Origin: Paludibacteraceae bacterium | Lineage (GTDB): Bacteria; Bacteroidota; Bacteroidia; Bacteroidales; Paludibacteraceae | Direction of reading: 5' to 3' | DNA length: 34,482 nucleotides | Assembly: GCA_017517845.1 (NCBI GenBank) | Contig: JAFWXW010000004.1 | Location: 1 to 34,482 of the forward strand | Shown here: positions 32,538 to 34,482 of the stretch, piece after piece | How the letters are laid out: the number at the start of each line of letters is the position of its first letter | How positions within the stretch are numbered: the first letter of the stretch is position 1 | Made by a program: the position numbers and the translations under genes | Notes under the pieces: generated by a model | Databases searched by the model: none | Seen by the model: only the letters and a program-made list of their open reading frames with translations | What the model was told of the DNA's origin: nothing

Positions 32538-34004
32538 TTATAAACTCCACTCAAAACCGTCTTTGGTATCTTTAATGGAGAAGCCAAGGGCTGTAAGTTC
32601 ATTACGAATCTTGTCTGATGTTCCCCAGTCTTTGTTGCGTTTGGCTTCTAGACGGATATTAAGAAGTAGGTCTATGGCTTTTTTGTAAGCATCTGTGCCT
32701 GCATCAGACTTGGCATCAGTTTTTAGACCAAAAATGTCTTCTATATAAAGTTTAAATACAGATTTAAGTTCTTCTAGATCTTCGGCAGAGATAGTTGCCT
32801 TACCATCACTTATGCTGTTGATAGACTTACAAGCATCAAACAGATGAGAAATAGCAATAGGAGAATTTAAGTCATCATTCATAGCTTCATCACATTTCTC
32901 TCTCAAGCCTTTTACATCTACTGTGCTCGCTGCAGAAGCAGTTAGTTTACCTAGACGTTCGTATGCTTCCATTAGTCGTTGTAAACCTTTTTCAGAAGCC
33001 TGTAGAGCCTCATTACTGAAATCTACAGTGCTACGATAGTGAGCTTGAAGTATAAAGAAACGAATAGTCATTGGACTATAGGCTTGTGCCAATAGTTTAT
33101 GATTTCCAGTAAATAATTCTTCAAGTGTGATGAAATTACCCAATGATTTTCCCATTTTTTGACCATTGATGGTAATCATATTGTTGTGCATCCAGTAATG
33201 AACGCTTTCTTTGCCAAGAGCGGCAGTAGATTGGGCTATTTCACATTCGTGGTGAGGGAACATTAGGTCCATACCACCTCCGTGAATATCAAACTCTTCA
33301 CCCAAGTATTTGCAACCCATAGCAGAGCATTCCATGTGCCAACCTGGGAAACCATCACTCCATGGAGAAGGCCAACGCATAATGTGTTCTGGCTGAGCCT
33401 TTTTCCATAATGCAAAGTCCATACTACGACGTTTTTCACTCTGACCGTCCAACTCACGAGTAGTCTCCAAAAGTTCGTCTATATTGCGTCCAGATAGTTT
33501 TCCGTAGTTAAAATCTTTGTTATATTTTTCTACATCAAAATAAACAGAACCCTCGCTCACGTATGCATAACCAGCATCTAGAATTTTTTGTGTAAACTCT
33601 ATTTGCTCTATAATATGACCAGAAGCATGAGGTTCAATGCTAGGAGGAAGCACATTTAAGTCTTCCATGTTTTTGTGATAACGGTTTAGGAAATATTGAA
33701 CCACTTCCATAGGTTCCTTTTGTTCCAAACGAGCTTTTTTTGCTATCTTATCTTCACCCTCATCTGCATCATGTTCCAAGTGACCCACATCTGTAATATT
33801 GCGTACATAACGCACTTTGTACCCCAATTTTTGTAGGTAACGGAATAGTAGGTCAAATGTGATAGCAGGACGAGCATGTCCCAAGTGTGCATCACCATAT
33901 ACTGTAGGTCCACATACATACATACCCACTAAGTTGTTATGCACTGGTATGAACTGTTCTTTCTTACGGCTTAGCGTGTTGTAAATGGTCAATTTGTGTT
34001 CCAT
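32538..34004 (-). CDS. cysS: Cysteinyl-tRNA synthetase
   Basis: A 488-residue class I aminoacyl-tRNA synthetase, full length. It has the zinc/cysteine-binding [16 protein letters not shown] with the HLGH form of the HIGH signature, [35 protein letters not shown], and KMGKSLGN in place of KMSKS. The helical tRNA-binding C-terminus ends [33 protein letters not shown], the usual ending. It charges tRNA-Cys in the cytoplasm. It is monocistronic, with a TATCTTTG promoter element 27 bases upstream and a shared terminator with the amylase gene. Confidence 0.98.
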   Translation of the reverse strand: MEHKLTIYNTLSRKKEQFIPVHNNLVGMYVCGPTVYGDAHLGHARPAITFDLLFRYLQKLGYKVRYVRNITDVGHLEHDADEGEDKIAKKARLEQKEPMEVVQYFLNRYHKNMEDLNVLPPSIEPHASGHIIEQIEFTQKILDAGYAYVSEGSVYFDVEKYNKDFNYGKLSGRNIDELLETTRELDGQSEKRRSMDFALWKKAQPEHIMRWPSPWSDGFPGWHMECSAMGCKYLGEEFDIHGGGMDLMFPHHECEIAQSTAALGKESVHYWMHNNMITINGQKMGKSLGNFITLEELFTGNHKLLAQAYSPMTIRFFILQAHYRSTVDFSNEALQASEKGLQRLMEAYERLGKLTASAASTVDVKGLREKCDEAMNDDLNSPIAISHLFDACKSINSISDGKATISAEDLEELKSVFKLYIEDIFGLKTDAKSDAGTDAYKKAIDLLLNIRLEAKRNKDWGTSDKIRNELTALGFSIKDTKDGFEWSL

Positions 34005-34031
34005 GATAATAAATTATACTTTTTCAAACTG

Positions 34032-34039
34032 CAAAGATA
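34032..34039 (-). promoter_or_regulatory. Bacteroidetes -7 element TATCTTTG for cysS
   Basis: TATCTTTG followed by CAG on the minus strand, 27 bases before the cysS ATG; this is the classic form of the TAnnTTTG consensus. Confidence 0.7.
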
Positions 34040-34148
34040 ATAATTTTTATTTAAACCTTCGTTTATTATTTATCATTAGTCCCAACAAGCAACAAAAAAC
34101 TCGGTTATCTAGACAAAATCTCTAGTATTTTTCCCCCCCCTCTCTCAA

Positions 34149-34190
34149 AACACCCCTGCCCCGACTTATTGAGGTCGAGGCAGGGAGGGA
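34149..34190. repeat. 40-bp CTGCC hairpin repeat, copy 2 (inverted)
   Basis: A hairpin CTGCCCCGACTT (34156-34167)-ATT-GAGGTCGAGGCAG (34171-34183). It equals the reverse complement of 29727-29766 except in the loop and next to it. A run of eight C residues (34133-34140) lies just upstream. Confidence 0.9.
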
Positions 34191-34203
34191 GAAAGGGTAT
34201 GTA

Positions 34204-34482
34204 TTATCTTTCGTTGAAGATTAAATCTAAACCTTGTTTCTGGTAGTATGGAAATCTACGGTCACTAGAGATGAGTGGTATTTTCTCTGTTATCGAGTGT
34301 GCAATAATAAGATGATCAGATGGGTCTTTGTGATAATCATTATTCACGTGTAAATCTGCGTAAGTTAGTAGATGTTCTTTTTTAATATGTGATATTTTTA
34401 TGTTAAAATCATTTTCAATGGAGTTTACCATATCCTTTGCAGTTTTCCATCTTTTATTACATAATCCCTTATTATTATAAGC
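34204..34482 (-). CDS. PIN-domain (VapC-like) ribonuclease toxin, 5' end outside window
   Basis: The C-terminal 92 residues of a PIN-domain protein. The frame stays open from the internal ATG at 34431 to the right edge (translation begins AYNNKGLCNKRW), so the true start lies outside and the short 75-residue reading is not the whole gene. The C-terminus has the PIN pattern: HLLTYADLHVNNDYHKDPSDHLIIAHSI with the acidic DPSD, then IPLISSDRRF with another conserved Asp. VapC-type toxins cleave RNA and are paired with a small antitoxin gene, expected just beyond the edge. The first catalytic Asp would be in the missing N-terminal part. Confidence 0.78.
   Translation of the reverse strand, partial: AYNNKGLCNKRWKTAKDMVNSIENDFNIKISHIKKEHLLTYADLHVNNDYHKDPSDHLIIAHSITEKIPLISSDRRFPYYQKQGLDLIFNER

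Noticed and set aside
34133-34140. Run of eight C residues as a phase-variation tract
   Set aside because: It is intergenic, short, and not positioned in a promoter or coding start that I can identify.

Overview
The window looks like chromosomal DNA of an AT-rich member of the Bacteroidales that carries a type IX secretion system (T9SS). This rests on a PorE-type T9SS lipoprotein at the left edge, two secreted proteins with T9SS C-terminal sorting domains, an RprX/RprY-type two-component pair, a PCMD-like secreted protein, and Bacteroidetes-style TAnnTTTG promoter elements (two are the classic TATCTTTGCA form). The genus cannot be fixed from the sequence. No tRNA, rRNA, CRISPR array or insertion sequence was seen.

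Layout. 1-4039 (minus): rprX-rprY-porE, a tight operon linking an envelope sensor kinase and its regulator to a T9SS component. 4147-8752 (minus): a membrane steroid 5-alpha-reductase-like protein, an old-yellow-enzyme oxidoreductase and a short-chain dehydrogenase. Together these match the 5AR/5BR/HSDH bile-acid cassette known from gut Bacteroidales. The dehydrogenase is tightly packed with a small membrane protein and a THUMP-domain rRNA methyltransferase. 8908-12723 (minus): a PCMD-like secreted protein and DNA polymerase I. 12825-15396: a membrane-bound LytTR regulator (plus) and a long-chain acyl-CoA synthetase (minus). 15397-16800: a repeat-rich gap with a large four-armed palindrome, then a three-gene DUF3791/DUF3990 toxin-antitoxin-like module (minus). 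16952-19532 (plus): class I fumarase and an internally deleted RhuM protein. 19533-20102: a gene-free repeat cluster. 20103-32478 (plus): a secreted-protein island with a CotH-kinase protein, a 1718-residue T9SS cargo with starch-binding-like modules and a beta-helix, a small Cys-rich protein with a Pro-Leu-Gly/hydrophobic/basic tail, and a T9SS-exported GH13 amylase. 32538-34482 (minus): cysS and a PIN-domain (VapC-like) toxin cut by the window edge.

Two layers of structure are not explained by the genes. The first is a family of modular intergenic elements: 7-bp tandem repeats (TTAGGAG), three times starting at or within two bases of a TAG stop codon, joined to hairpins whose stems differ between copies by compensating changes. 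The second is a set of long perfect inverted repeats inside coding sequence (19 and 17 bp in porE, 21 bp in the large T9SS cargo, 13 bp in rhuM), which keep the reading frame and are too long to be chance.
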